From: Mameliella sp. CS4
GTDB lineage: Bacteria > Pseudomonadota > Alphaproteobacteria > Rhodobacterales > Rhodobacteraceae
Assembly (NCBI RefSeq): GCF_019392335.1
Contig: NZ_JAHXRQ010000012.1
Coordinates: 84,670 to 148,669 of the forward strand
Reading direction: 5' to 3'
Length of the DNA: 64,000 bases
A program made the position numbers and the translations under genes. Position 1 is the first letter of the stretch; every line of letters starts with the position of its first letter. Shown one piece after another: positions 17,009 to 26,239 of this stretch. The notes beneath the pieces are model-generated. The model had not been told where the DNA came from. It saw only the letters and a program-made list of their open reading frames with translations, and did not search any database.

Positions 17009-17626
17009 TCACCCAGTCAGGCAGGCGTCTCCCTGGGATGCGCGCCAAGCTTGCCAAGCCTCTGGTGTATCCAGATCAGTCAGGGCACGGCGGTCCGGCA
17101 GGGGGATCTGGCGAAGCCTATGCGCATTCGCCTTCAGCACGTCACGTGCGCCCTGGTCGCCGGTCAGTGTCTGCAAGGCCATAAAGCAATCCCGCGGGAA
17201 AAGCACCGGATGACCCGGCGTGCCATCGGCGGCCGTGGCCTGTTGCAGCATGGGGAAGGGAACGGATTCAAAGCTTGTGATAAGCTTTTGAATATCCTCG
17301 GTTTCGATCTCGGGCATGTCGGCAGGCAGGATGATCATTGCCTTGATGCCGCGTGGCATATGGCCCACGCCCCGGCGGATCGAGGCGGACATGCCAAGAT
17401 CGGAATCCGGCACCTCGATCACCTGCACGGGGAGGCCCTGCAGGGCCGCGGTGCGCGGGTGATCCGGGTCAGGAAGGGTCACGGCCACATGAGCGCCCGT
17501 GTCGATCGCGCGCAGCGCCTGGCGGCGCAGCAGCGGAAGACCATCTACTGTTTCGGTCAACTTGTCGCGGCCACGCATCCGCGAAGATGCGCCCGCGGCG
17601 GGGATGAGAATCGAAATATCCAGCAT
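17009..17626 (-). CDS. MobA/MocA-like nucleotidyltransferase
   Basis: A 205-residue cytoplasmic protein of the molybdenum-cofactor nucleotidyltransferase type. It starts with the nucleotide-binding loop LIPAAGASSRMRGRDKL and contains ILPADMPE, then GHPVLFP, TGDQGARDVL and DLDTPEAW. This motif set is closest to MocA (CTP:molybdopterin cytidylyltransferase) and related proteins in xanthine-dehydrogenase-type gene groups. It stands alone here with no molybdoenzyme beside it, so MocA versus another small NTP-transferase is not settled. Confidence 0.82.
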   Translation of the reverse strand: MLDISILIPAAGASSRMRGRDKLTETVDGLPLLRRQALRAIDTGAHVAVTLPDPDHPRTAALQGLPVQVIEVPDSDLGMSASIRRGVGHMPRGIKAMIILPADMPEIETEDIQKLITSFESVPFPMLQQATAADGTPGHPVLFPRDCFMALQTLTGDQGARDVLKANAHRLRQIPLPDRRALTDLDTPEAWQAWRASQGDACLTG

Positions 17627-17726
17627 GTGGCAGACACTAACACAGGTTGAGCAAGAATGTGGCGTGTCTTGTGCAAAGTGCGCAACTTTTTGCGCCTCCC
17701 TGTCAGGGAAACGCTAGATGCTGCGT

Positions 17727-17747
17727 TGCGGCGATGCATGCGCCGCA
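17727..17747 (-). terminator. Stem-loop immediately after the DMGDH-like gene
   Basis: TGCGGCG at 17727-17733 pairs with CGCCGCA at 17741-17747, directly after the stop codon of the minus-strand gene ending at 17748. No U-run follows. Confidence 0.4.
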
Positions 17748-20153
17748 TCACCCCCGCATGCGCTGGCCCTCCGGATCAAACAGCGGCTGTGTGATCAGCC
17801 GCGCCGGGCGCATCTCACCCAGGATCTCGATTTCGGCGCTCAGGTCCGGTTGGATTTTATCTCTTGGGATCAATGCGATGGCGAGCGACTTTTCGGCGTA
17901 GTGTGAATAGCCACCCGAGGTGCAGAACCCTTGGACCGCGCCGTCGATCCAGACCGGCTCGTAGGCATTCACATCCGTGTCCAGTGCGTCGACCTCGAAG
18001 ACCGCCAGGGCGCGATGCGGCGGCGCGGCGCGCTCGGCCTCGGCGGCGGCGCGGCCGATGAAATCGCCCTTGGACCACTGGATGAACCGATCCAGGCCGG
18101 TTTCCGCGCAGGTGTAGTCGGGTGAGAACTCGCGCCCCCAGGAGCCAAAGAACTTGTCCAGACGCAAGCTCATCATCGCGCGCATGCCGAAGGGTTTCAT
18201 GCCGCGCGGGCGGCCGGCGGCCCAAAGCGTCTGCCACAGTTGCCGCTGCGCCATCGGATCGCAGTAGATCTCATAGCCCAGGTCGCCGGTATAAGAGACG
18301 CGCTGCACGAGGCAGTCGCTCATGCCCACGACCATGCCGCGCACCTCCATGAATCGCATGTGGCTGATGTCGGTCCGGGTGCAGGCCTGCAGGATCTCGC
18401 GCGCGCGCGGCCCGGCGACCTGAAAGCCGGTGGATTTGTCACTTATATTCTCTATACTTACGCCGTCTTCCTGATGTTTCAGGAACCAGCGCATGTGATA
18501 GGCCTGCGCGCCGTAGGAGGCGGTCAGGCGGAACTCGGTTTCGGACAGGCTAGCCACGGTGAAATCGCCGATGATCCGCCCGGCGGGTGAGAGCATGGGG
18601 GTCAGGGACATGCGGCCCGGGACGGGGATGCGGCCCGCCATGATCCGGTCCAGCCACGCGCGGGCTTTCGGCCCTGTCACGCGGTACTTGCCGAAGTTCT
18701 GGACCTCGTTGATGCCTGCCGCCTCGCGCACCGCTCGAACCTCGCGCGCCGTGGCCTCCCAGGCGTTGGAACGTCGAAAAGAGGGTGTCTCAAAGCGCGG
18801 CTCACCCTCGGCGGCGAAATAGTTGGCCACCTCCAGCCCGTATTGGGCGCCCCAGACCGCGCCCATACCGTCAAGGATGTCGTACATCGGCGTGGTGCGG
18901 TTGGGCCGCGCGGCGGGCAGTTCCTCGTTCGGATAGCTGACCGAAAAGCGTTTCTGATAGTTCTCGATGACTTTCGGCAGGGTGTAACCGGGCGAGATCC
19001 AGTCGCCAAAGCGCGCCACGTCCATCGCGCCGGTGTCGCGCTCGCACTCACCAGTTGTCATCCATTGCGCCAGCATCAGGCCCACGCCGCCGCCCTGGCT
19101 GAAGCCCGCCATGACACCGCAGGCCGACCAGTAGCCGCGCAGGCCCGGGATCGGTCCCACCAGCGGGTTGCCGTCGGGCGCAAAGGTGAAGGGCCCGTGG
19201 ATCACGGATTTCACTCCGGCGCGTTCCAGCACCGGAAAGCGTTTGTATGCGAATTCAATGCTTTGCTCGATCTTGTCAAAGTCATCGGGCAACAACTCGT
19301 GCCCGAATTCCCAGGGCGTGCCATCCACCGCCCAGGGGCGGCAGGGCTGTTCGTAGAAACCGATGCACAACCCGCGCCCTTCCTGTCGCAGATAGCTTTC
19401 GCCCGCCGGGTCCATGACATGGGGGTGTTCGGCGTCGCGCTCGTAGATCTCGGGCGTTTCCGCGGTCACGAGGTACTGATGCTCCATCGGGTGCAGCGGC
19501 AGGTAGACACCGGCCAATGCGCCCACCTCGCGCGCCCAGAGACCGGCGGCATTGACCACGTGTTCGGTATGGATGGTGCCCTTGTCCGTCACCACCTCCC
19601 ATGTGCCATCTGCACGAGGATTGGTTTCCAAGACTTTGGTGTGCAGATGAATTTCGGCCCCGCCCATGCGCGCGGCCTTGGCATAGGCGTGGGTGGTGCC
19701 GGAGGGATCGAGGTGCCCGTCCAGCGGATCGTAAAGCGCGCCGATCACGCCTTCGAGGTTCACGATGGGAGCAAGTTTCGCGATCTCTTCCGGCCCGACG
19801 ATCTCGGTCTCCAGCCCCATGTAGCGATGCTTGGCGCGTTCCGCGAGCAGCATGTCAAACCGGTCGCGGTTGTCGGCCAGGGTAATGCCGCCGACGTGGT
19901 GCAACCCGCAGGACATGCCGGTCAGCTCTTCGAGTTCCTTGTAAAGGCGGATGGTATAGCCCTGCAGCGCGGCCATGTTGGTGTCGCCGTTCAGCGTGTG
20001 AAAACCGCCCGCCGCGTGCCATGTGCTGCCGCTGGTCAGCTCGGATCGTTCCAGCAGCATCACGTCCGACCAGCCCAGCTTGGTCAGGTGGTAGAGTACG
20101 GAACAGCCGACGACTCCGCCTCCGATCACGACGACTCGGGTTGTGGTTTTCAT
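17748..20153 (-). CDS. Dimethylglycine/sarcosine dehydrogenase-like flavoprotein with GcvT domain
   Basis: An 801-residue oxidoreductase. Residues 5-45 hold the FAD-binding VVVIGGGVVGCSVLYHL and the motif GSTWHAAGG, whose His is the covalent flavin site in dimethylglycine dehydrogenase. A DAO domain (about 1-370), a linker domain (to about 425) and a glycine-cleavage-T-type tetrahydrofolate domain (about 430-800) follow. The ATG at 20153 has GGAGG seven bases upstream. The enzyme should demethylate an N-methylated glycine and pass the C1 unit to tetrahydrofolate. It is divergently paired with a homologue at 20320; the exact substrate (dimethylglycine, sarcosine or another methylated amine) is not determined. 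Confidence 0.88.
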   Translation of the reverse strand: MKTTTRVVVIGGGVVGCSVLYHLTKLGWSDVMLLERSELTSGSTWHAAGGFHTLNGDTNMAALQGYTIRLYKELEELTGMSCGLHHVGGITLADNRDRFDMLLAERAKHRYMGLETEIVGPEEIAKLAPIVNLEGVIGALYDPLDGHLDPSGTTHAYAKAARMGGAEIHLHTKVLETNPRADGTWEVVTDKGTIHTEHVVNAAGLWAREVGALAGVYLPLHPMEHQYLVTAETPEIYERDAEHPHVMDPAGESYLRQEGRGLCIGFYEQPCRPWAVDGTPWEFGHELLPDDFDKIEQSIEFAYKRFPVLERAGVKSVIHGPFTFAPDGNPLVGPIPGLRGYWSACGVMAGFSQGGGVGLMLAQWMTTGECERDTGAMDVARFGDWISPGYTLPKVIENYQKRFSVSYPNEELPAARPNRTTPMYDILDGMGAVWGAQYGLEVANYFAAEGEPRFETPSFRRSNAWEATAREVRAVREAAGINEVQNFGKYRVTGPKARAWLDRIMAGRIPVPGRMSLTPMLSPAGRIIGDFTVASLSETEFRLTASYGAQAYHMRWFLKHQEDGVSIENISDKSTGFQVAGPRAREILQACTRTDISHMRFMEVRGMVVGMSDCLVQRVSYTGDLGYEIYCDPMAQRQLWQTLWAAGRPRGMKPFGMRAMMSLRLDKFFGSWGREFSPDYTCAETGLDRFIQWSKGDFIGRAAAEAERAAPPHRALAVFEVDALDTDVNAYEPVWIDGAVQGFCTSGGYSHYAEKSLAIALIPRDKIQPDLSAEIEILGEMRPARLITQPLFDPEGQRMRG

Positions 20154-20319
20154 GCTGTGCCTCCATTCCATGCGGGCCGTCGCAACGGTTCCCTGTCATC
20201 CGTATTTGACGAAAGATGAAGCGCCAAGCGTTGTGAAGGGGCGACGAAATCTGTCGCAAACGGGCATTTCTTGGTCTCAATTGCGGGGCAGGGTGACGCG
20301 CAGAATTGCGGAGAAAACC
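20154..20319. promoter_or_regulatory. Shared promoter/operator region of two divergent flavoprotein genes
   Basis: In 166 bases it contains a direct repeat GTCGCAACGG (20179-20188) and GTCGCAAACGG (20253-20263). There is also an inverted repeat GCGAC/GTCGC (20241-20245 with 20253-20257, spacer seven). One regulator bound here could control both genes. No regulator gene is adjacent. Confidence 0.4.
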
Positions 20320-22740
20320 ATGCGCAGCCAAGCCCAAGCCGTCGTCATCGGAGGCGGCGTGATCGGATGTTCAATCCTCTACCACCTCACCAAACTCGGA
20401 TGGAGCGATGTTGTCCTGCTCGAACGCGACGAGCTGACGTCGGGGTCCACCTGGCATGCGGCTGCCAATATCCACGGGCTGCACGACAGCACCAATATCA
20501 GCCGCCTGCAGCACTACACGATGACCCTGTACAATAGCCTGGAGGAGGAGACCGGCCAGAGTTGCGGCGTCTTCCAACCTGGCAGCCTCTACCTTGCGCA
20601 AACGGTCGAGCGTGAGCACCAGTTGCGCCTGCAGGCGGCCAAGGCCAAGCTCTACGGGATGAATTTCTACGAGATCACCCGGGACGAGGCCGAGCGCCTG
20701 CACCCGCTGGTCGATTTCACCGGCATCCGCTGCATCATGTACGAACCCGACGGCGGCAATGTCGATCCCTCGGGCGTCACGGCGGCCTATGCGGCGGGCG
20801 CGCGTCAGCGGGGGGCGGAGATCCATCGCTTTACCCCGGTCGAGGCGACGGAACAGCAGCCGGATGGCTCATGGATCGTGCGCACGCCCAAAGGCGAGAT
20901 CGCGACGCCCTGGGTGATCAACGCGGCGGGGCTCTGGGGGCGAGAGGTGGCGGCGTTGGCGGGGCTGAAACTGCCGCTGCAACCGACCGAGCACCAGTAT
21001 TTCGTCACCGAGACCATCGCCGAGATCGACGGGATGGACCGGCGGTTGCCCTCTGTCGCGGATCGGGATGGCGAGTATTACCTGCGTCAGGAGGGCAAGG
21101 GCCTCTTGATCGGCGCCTATGAGCGGGACGTGCGGCTATGGGCCGAAAACGGCACGCCGCTGGATTTTGCGCATGACCTGTTCCCCGATGACCTGGAGCG
21201 GATCGAGGACAACATGATGCGCGCCATCGACCGGGTCCCGGCGGTGGGCATGGCGGGGATCAAGCGGGTCATAAACGGGCCGATGATCTGGTCGCCCGAT
21301 GCCAACGTCCTGATGGGGCCTGTGCCCGAGCTGAAAGGCTATTTCTGCTGCAACGGCATCATCCCCGGATTCTCGCAGTCCGGCGGCATGGGGCTGATGG
21401 CAGCGCAATGGATCGTCGAAGGTGAGATGCAGTACGACATGTTCGCCTGGGACATGGCGCGGTTCGGCGACTGGGCGGACGAAAAATTCACCAAGGCGCG
21501 GGTGATGAACCAGTACGCGCACCGCTTTTCCATCCATTTCCCGGGCGAGGAGCGCGAGGCCGGCCGCCCGGTGCGGCTGCGCCCGGTCTACGAGGCGCAA
21601 AAGGCGATGGGCGCGAAATTCGGCCTGAACTATGGCTGGGAACACCCTGCCTATTTCGACGCCGACCAGCCCGATACGCCCGGGTTTACCCGGCAGGGCT
21701 GGTGGGAGAGCGTGGGCCGCGAGGCGCGCGGCTTGCGCGAGACAGGCGGGATCATCGACATCTCGAACTTTGCCAATTACCGCGTCAGCGGGCCGGGCGC
21801 AGAGGACTGGCTGAACGCGTTGTTCGCCAACCGGATGCCGCGCAAGGTGGGGCGGTCCTGCCTGACACCGCTGATCGGCAAACGCGGCGGTATCGCCGGG
21901 GATTTCACCGTTACAAGGTTGGGCGAGGAGGAATTCTGGGTGATCGGTTCGGGCATGGCCGAACGCTATCACCAGCGGTTCTTCGGGGATGTGCCGCTGC
22001 CCGAGGGGACCACCTGCACTTCGATGACCGATGCCATGTGCGGCTTCAACGTGGCCGGTCCGAAATCGCGCGAGATGTTGTCCCGGTTGACCAATGCCTC
22101 GCTGGCCACCGACGACTGGCCCTTCATGGCCTCGCAGTGGATCGAGTTGGCCGGGGTGCGGGTGCTGGCGCTGCGGGTCTCCTTTACCGGTGACCTTGGT
22201 TGGGAACTGCATTGCGCCGAGGACGACCAGGCACAGCTGTACGAGGCCCTTCTGAAGGAAGGCGAGGCCTTGGGGATCGGTCCGGTGGGCAGCCGGGCCC
22301 TGATGAGCCTGCGGATCGAAAAGGGCTATGGCTCTTGGGGCCGCGAGTATTCGCCCGAATACTGGCCGCAGGAGGTGGGGCTGGCGCGGTTGTGCAAGCT
22401 GGACAAGGATTTCCTGAACAAGGTGGCCTTGCAGGGCGTGATCGACAAGCCGGCGCGCGAAGAGCTGGTGGTCCTTGCCCTGGACGAAGAGGCGGTGACG
22501 GCGTCCAACGCCGATGCCACCGGCGGTGAGCCCATTTTCCGCGACGGGCAGGGGATCGGGCGCGTCACGTCGGGCGGCTATGGCTACTCGGTGGGGCGCA
22601 GCCTGGCGCTTGGCTATGTCAAGGCGGGCACGGCGGCGCCGGGTGACAGGGTCGAGGTCATGGTGCTGGGCCGTCCGCACGGCGCGGAAATCCTGGCAGA
22701 GCCGCCGTTCGACCCGTCCGGCGAACGTCTGCGCGCCTGA
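20320..22740 (+). CDS. Dimethylglycine/sarcosine dehydrogenase-like flavoprotein with GcvT domain (paralogue)
   Basis: An 806-residue protein with the same order of domains as its divergent neighbour. It has FAD loop VVIGGGVIGCSILYHL, motif GSTWHAAAN, DAO domain, linker and C-terminal GcvT-type domain (SFTGDLGWELHC, then SRALMSLRIEKGYGSWGREYSPEYWP). The ATG at 20320 follows GGAGAAAACC; an earlier in-frame start would cross the neighbour's promoter and was rejected. The two proteins are clearly paralogues but differ at the substrate side after TWHAA (IHGLHDSTN here against FHTLNGDTN there). They probably act on different methylated amines. The stop is only two bases from the next, convergent, stop codon. 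Confidence 0.88.
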   Translation: MRSQAQAVVIGGGVIGCSILYHLTKLGWSDVVLLERDELTSGSTWHAAANIHGLHDSTNISRLQHYTMTLYNSLEEETGQSCGVFQPGSLYLAQTVEREHQLRLQAAKAKLYGMNFYEITRDEAERLHPLVDFTGIRCIMYEPDGGNVDPSGVTAAYAAGARQRGAEIHRFTPVEATEQQPDGSWIVRTPKGEIATPWVINAAGLWGREVAALAGLKLPLQPTEHQYFVTETIAEIDGMDRRLPSVADRDGEYYLRQEGKGLLIGAYERDVRLWAENGTPLDFAHDLFPDDLERIEDNMMRAIDRVPAVGMAGIKRVINGPMIWSPDANVLMGPVPELKGYFCCNGIIPGFSQSGGMGLMAAQWIVEGEMQYDMFAWDMARFGDWADEKFTKARVMNQYAHRFSIHFPGEEREAGRPVRLRPVYEAQKAMGAKFGLNYGWEHPAYFDADQPDTPGFTRQGWWESVGREARGLRETGGIIDISNFANYRVSGPGAEDWLNALFANRMPRKVGRSCLTPLIGKRGGIAGDFTVTRLGEEEFWVIGSGMAERYHQRFFGDVPLPEGTTCTSMTDAMCGFNVAGPKSREMLSRLTNASLATDDWPFMASQWIELAGVRVLALRVSFTGDLGWELHCAEDDQAQLYEALLKEGEALGIGPVGSRALMSLRIEKGYGSWGREYSPEYWPQEVGLARLCKLDKDFLNKVALQGVIDKPAREELVVLALDEEAVTASNADATGGEPIFRDGQGIGRVTSGGYGYSVGRSLALGYVKAGTAAPGDRVEVMVLGRPHGAEILAEPPFDPSGERLRA

Positions 22741-22742
22741 CC

Positions 22743-24128
22743 CTATTGCATCGCGGGCCAGCCGATGCTGGTCCGCAGGTCTGCGCATTTGTCGGTGCAA
22801 TCCGCGGTGCACCGGCGCGCGCGGCCGTCATGGGTGAAATAATCGCATTTTCCCAAGGTGCCGTCCGGCTCGCAGAAAACGACCATTGCGCTGCCGTCGT
22901 CGCCTTGCAGGCGGTATTTGGCGATGGCGCTGGCGGAATGATAACCGCAGTCCGAACCGCTCTGCCTCTGGCCGTGGATATTGTGGATCTGGTCGAGGTG
23001 GTGCCCGCCGTCCTGCGTGAAATAGGCGGAGACTCCGCTTTCCTTGCCATCCGCGTAGCGGACCTGTGACTTGATCGGACCGGCGGCCTGACCGCCGTCC
23101 GGACTGGCGAAATAGCTGCAGGAGAGATAGTTCCGGTCATCTCCGGGCGGGATGCGGTGGGTCAGAGCCTGTCCTGTCAGGTCGGGATTGCGGGCGGGGC
23201 AATTGGCGCCGTCCGGCTGGGGGGCGCCTGGGCCCGCCGTCGCGGACAACCGACGGTCCAGAGCGGCGATCTGGTCATCCAGAAAATCGATCCTGTCCCC
23301 GATCCGTTGCCGCATCTGCGCCGAGCTTTGCTGTACCGCGTGCACCAGCGCCGCGATCTCGTCCCGGAACGCGGGGCTGGCGATGTCATTGGTGGTGCCG
23401 ATCTCGAAGAGGGTCAGCGTGATTTCGACCGTCAGATCGTCTTTCGTCAGGATGCGGGGCGGACCGCCGGGCGTCAGCGATGGCAGGATGAACCGATCCG
23501 GGTTCTTGAGCATCTCGCTGTAACGGCTGCGCTCTGCCGTCAGCTTGTCCTTTTCGACCGCCAGCAGCTTATCGCGCGCCGCCTTGTTGTCGGCCAGCTT
23601 GTCCTTTTGCGCCTTGATCCGCTCATCCAGCCGCAGGGAGTTCCGATTCAGGTCGGCCAGTTCGGCGACCAGTTCTTTTTCGCGCTGAACACGAGCCTCG
23701 TATTGGCGGAACAGCTGGTGAATATCGGCACAGGGCGGGTCGCAATCGTCGACCGTGCCGTTTCGCAGCTTTTCCAGCGCCGCCCGTTCCGCCAGCAGCG
23801 CCCGCATCTGGTCGTTCAGTTTGCGGGAGTTCTGGTTAAAGGCCCGCATCCGCTTGAGGGCCTCGATCTCTGCCGTCAGGTTGCGGATTGCTGTGTCATT
23901 GGCTTGCCAGGGCTGGATCCAGGCCTTCCAGACGCGCCATTTGAAGGCGCGGATCGCGGTCAACTCACTGTCAACCTTGCCGGTCCGGGTAATGGTCTGC
24001 CCGACCTGCTGGCGCAACTGTGCGATTCTGGCCTCGATCTCGGCGTCAGTGTCCGCACGGGCCGGGGTTGCGGCCAACAGCGTGACCAGGGGAAGGGCCA
24101 ACAGGGGCATCAGGTTGTGCCGTTTCAT
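22743..24128 (-). CDS. Periplasmic coiled-coil protein of unknown function
   Basis: A 461-residue protein with a signal peptide (MKRHNLMPLLALPLVTLLAATPARA). Residues about 27-200 and 265-300 are Arg/Glu/Ala-rich heptad-like coiled coil. The C-terminal 150 residues are Cys-rich (about ten cysteines), for example SGSDCGYHSAS, FCEPDGTLGKCDYF and CTADCTDKCADL. This suggests a disulfide-bonded domain. I do not recognise the family. It follows the 218-residue exported protein at 24142-24798 by 13 bases and they are surely one operon. Confidence 0.8.
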   Translation of the reverse strand: MKRHNLMPLLALPLVTLLAATPARADTDAEIEARIAQLRQQVGQTITRTGKVDSELTAIRAFKWRVWKAWIQPWQANDTAIRNLTAEIEALKRMRAFNQNSRKLNDQMRALLAERAALEKLRNGTVDDCDPPCADIHQLFRQYEARVQREKELVAELADLNRNSLRLDERIKAQKDKLADNKAARDKLLAVEKDKLTAERSRYSEMLKNPDRFILPSLTPGGPPRILTKDDLTVEITLTLFEIGTTNDIASPAFRDEIAALVHAVQQSSAQMRQRIGDRIDFLDDQIAALDRRLSATAGPGAPQPDGANCPARNPDLTGQALTHRIPPGDDRNYLSCSYFASPDGGQAAGPIKSQVRYADGKESGVSAYFTQDGGHHLDQIHNIHGQRQSGSDCGYHSASAIAKYRLQGDDGSAMVVFCEPDGTLGKCDYFTHDGRARRCTADCTDKCADLRTSIGWPAMQ

Positions 24129-24141
24129 CCGTGATGCTCCC

Positions 24142-24798
24142 TCATTGGTTCGATCTGGTGAAAGTGCAGGGTGTCACCGGCTCGACAAAGCGCAGGACCA
24201 AACCCCCGGTGTCCGGTTGGCGGGCAACCAGAAGGGCCACGGGGTAGTCGTCGAGCATGTCCGCGACCTGGCCCGAGGCATCGGTCCGCGTGATCCGGGC
24301 CGCGTATTGCCGAGCGAAGGACAGGTAGGCGTCGGGCTGGCCCGGCAGGGTCTTGCCTGCGCGGGTGCGGTCTGCCCGGGCGGTCACGCGTGTGGTGAGG
24401 GTGCTGCCATCGACCGGGTCGGTCCACAAGCTTTGCCCGTCAAAGCCATCGTCGCTTATCGTGAACGTGATGGAAAACCGACTGCAGCCCGATCCGAGGC
24501 CGGTCCAACTGCCTGCGAGCGCTGCGTCGGGGAAGGCGCTGACGGCGCGTGCGGCGGGAAGGGGCGAGGGCACTTCCATCGCCTCGGCACCCGGCACGGG
24601 GGCGCCGCGCAACAGATCCGTCGGGTCTGCCGGGCGGTTGGTCTCTGGCGCGGGTGAGGCGGGGCCGTCCTTGAGAAGGTTGTTGATATCCAGCCCCTGC
24701 GCAAGGCGCAGCGACCCTGGGGCATCCGGCTCTGCCCAGCCGACTGTCGCGGCAAGGGCAAGCCATGCTGCCAAGTACTGCGGGCGAAGCTGTTTCAT
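24142..24798 (-). CDS. Exported protein of unknown function
   Basis: A 218-residue protein with signal peptide MKQLRPQYLAAWLALAATVGWA. The ATG at 24798 has GGAGGA upstream, and was preferred to a start 18 codons earlier that would disrupt the signal peptide. The segment at about 45-80 is Pro/Ala-rich and probably unstructured. The C-terminal part (from SWTGLGSGCSRFSITFTI) looks like a small beta-barrel domain with two cysteines. It is first in a two-gene operon with the coiled-coil protein; both are exported, so they may act together in the periplasm. Confidence 0.78.
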   Translation of the reverse strand: MKQLRPQYLAAWLALAATVGWAEPDAPGSLRLAQGLDINNLLKDGPASPAPETNRPADPTDLLRGAPVPGAEAMEVPSPLPAARAVSAFPDAALAGSWTGLGSGCSRFSITFTISDDGFDGQSLWTDPVDGSTLTTRVTARADRTRAGKTLPGQPDAYLSFARQYAARITRTDASGQVADMLDDYPVALLVARQPDTGGLVLRFVEPVTPCTFTRSNQ

Positions 24799-24916
24799 CG
24801 CGGCGGTCCTCCCGGCCCGGCGCGGGCGGGACGCCCCGCGCACGCTGGCCATGAGGACAGGGTATCAGGCAGGACAGGGCGGGCCTTGAGCCAAATCAAG
24901 CCCGGCCCTGAGGCGG

Positions 24917-26239
24917 TCAGGCCGTTCCTGAGACCAGCGGACGCACCTTGAGCTTGGTGATACGGTTGTTTTCCCGCGCCATGACCTCGAAGCGGAAACC
25001 GTGAAAGCTGAAGACCTGGCCCACCGTGGGGATCATCTGTGCCTCGTGGATCACAAGGCCCGCGACGGTATTGGCCTCGTCGTCGGGCAGCGACCAGTCG
25101 GTGGCGCGGTTGAAATCGCGGATCGTCATGGCCCCGTCGATCCAGTAGTGCCCGTCCTCGGCCCGGCGGATCGGGTGTTCGGCATCGGGATCGAATTCAT
25201 CGGTGATCTCGCCCACGATTTCCTCGAGAATATCCTCGAGCGTGATCAGCCCCTGAAGGCTGCCGTATTCATCCACCACCAGCGCGAAATGCGTCCGGCG
25301 GCGCAGGAACTGGCGCATCTGGTCGTCGAGCGAGGTGGTGTCGGGCACGAAATAGGGCTTCATCGCGATGTCGGTGATGTTGAAATCGGAGATGGCCCCA
25401 GCCATCGTCTGGTCCTCGTCCACAAGCTTGTACATGGCGCGCAGCAGGTCCTTGGCGTGGATGACCCCGATGATGTTTTCGGGGTCGTCGCGGAAGACAG
25501 GCAGGCGCGTGTGACTGCTTTCAAGGCATTGCTCCAGGATTTCCTGCGGCCGTGCGTTGGCGTCGATCATCTCGATCTTGGAGCGGTGGAGCATGATTTC
25601 CTCGACCGTGCGCTCGCTGAGGTCGAGCGCGCCGAGGATGCGGTCACGGTCTTCCTTTTCGACCACGCCTTCGGAATGGCCCAGTTGCAGCGCACCGGCG
25701 ATTTCCTCGCGCACCGCCAGGATCTGGCTGTCGGGATCGGTGCGTACGCCGACGATGCGCAGCAGGGCTCGGACAAGCACGCGCACGGCGGAGACAACCG
25801 GCGCAAAGAGCCGCACGACCAGCGCGATGGGGGCAGAGACGCGCGCGGCGGCGGTTTCGGGGTTGGTGATGGCATAGGTCTTGGGCAGGACCTCGGCAAA
25901 GATCAGGACCAGCAGCGTCATGACCAGCGTGGCGTAGACGACGCCGCCCTCACCGAAGGCCTGCGTGAAGATGCTGGTGGCCAGCGCCGTGGCCAGGATG
26001 TTGACCAGGTTGTTGCCCAGGAGGACCGAGCCGATCAGCCGTTCGTTGTCTTCGGTGATGCCGAGCGCGCGCAGGGCGCCGGAATTGCCTTTGTCGGCGG
26101 CTGCGCGCAGCTTGCCGCGCGAGGCGGCGGTGAGGGCGGTTTCGGAGCCGGAGAAGAAGGCCGACAGCATGATGAGGGCCAGAATCGCGGCAGATGAGAT
26201 CCAGAAAGCAGCGTCGAATGCGCCGGTCGATGCGTCCAT
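24917..26239 (-). CDS. CNNM/CorC-family membrane protein (HlyC/CorC type)
   Basis: A 440-residue protein. Residues about 10-190 form the DUF21/CNNM membrane domain, with the signature SAFFSGSETALTAASRGKL and four hydrophobic segments. Two CBS domains follow at about 215-340. The C-terminal CorC/HlyC transporter-associated domain lies at about 355-435 (GHYWIDGAMTIRDFN, NTVAGLVI). Family members take part in magnesium (and sometimes cobalt) efflux or homeostasis and are often called hemolysins only for historical reasons. It is 352 bases downstream of xerD on the same strand. Confidence 0.9.
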   Translation of the reverse strand: MDASTGAFDAAFWISSAAILALIMLSAFFSGSETALTAASRGKLRAAADKGNSGALRALGITEDNERLIGSVLLGNNLVNILATALATSIFTQAFGEGGVVYATLVMTLLVLIFAEVLPKTYAITNPETAAARVSAPIALVVRLFAPVVSAVRVLVRALLRIVGVRTDPDSQILAVREEIAGALQLGHSEGVVEKEDRDRILGALDLSERTVEEIMLHRSKIEMIDANARPQEILEQCLESSHTRLPVFRDDPENIIGVIHAKDLLRAMYKLVDEDQTMAGAISDFNITDIAMKPYFVPDTTSLDDQMRQFLRRRTHFALVVDEYGSLQGLITLEDILEEIVGEITDEFDPDAEHPIRRAEDGHYWIDGAMTIRDFNRATDWSLPDDEANTVAGLVIHEAQMIPTVGQVFSFHGFRFEVMARENNRITKLKVRPLVSGTA

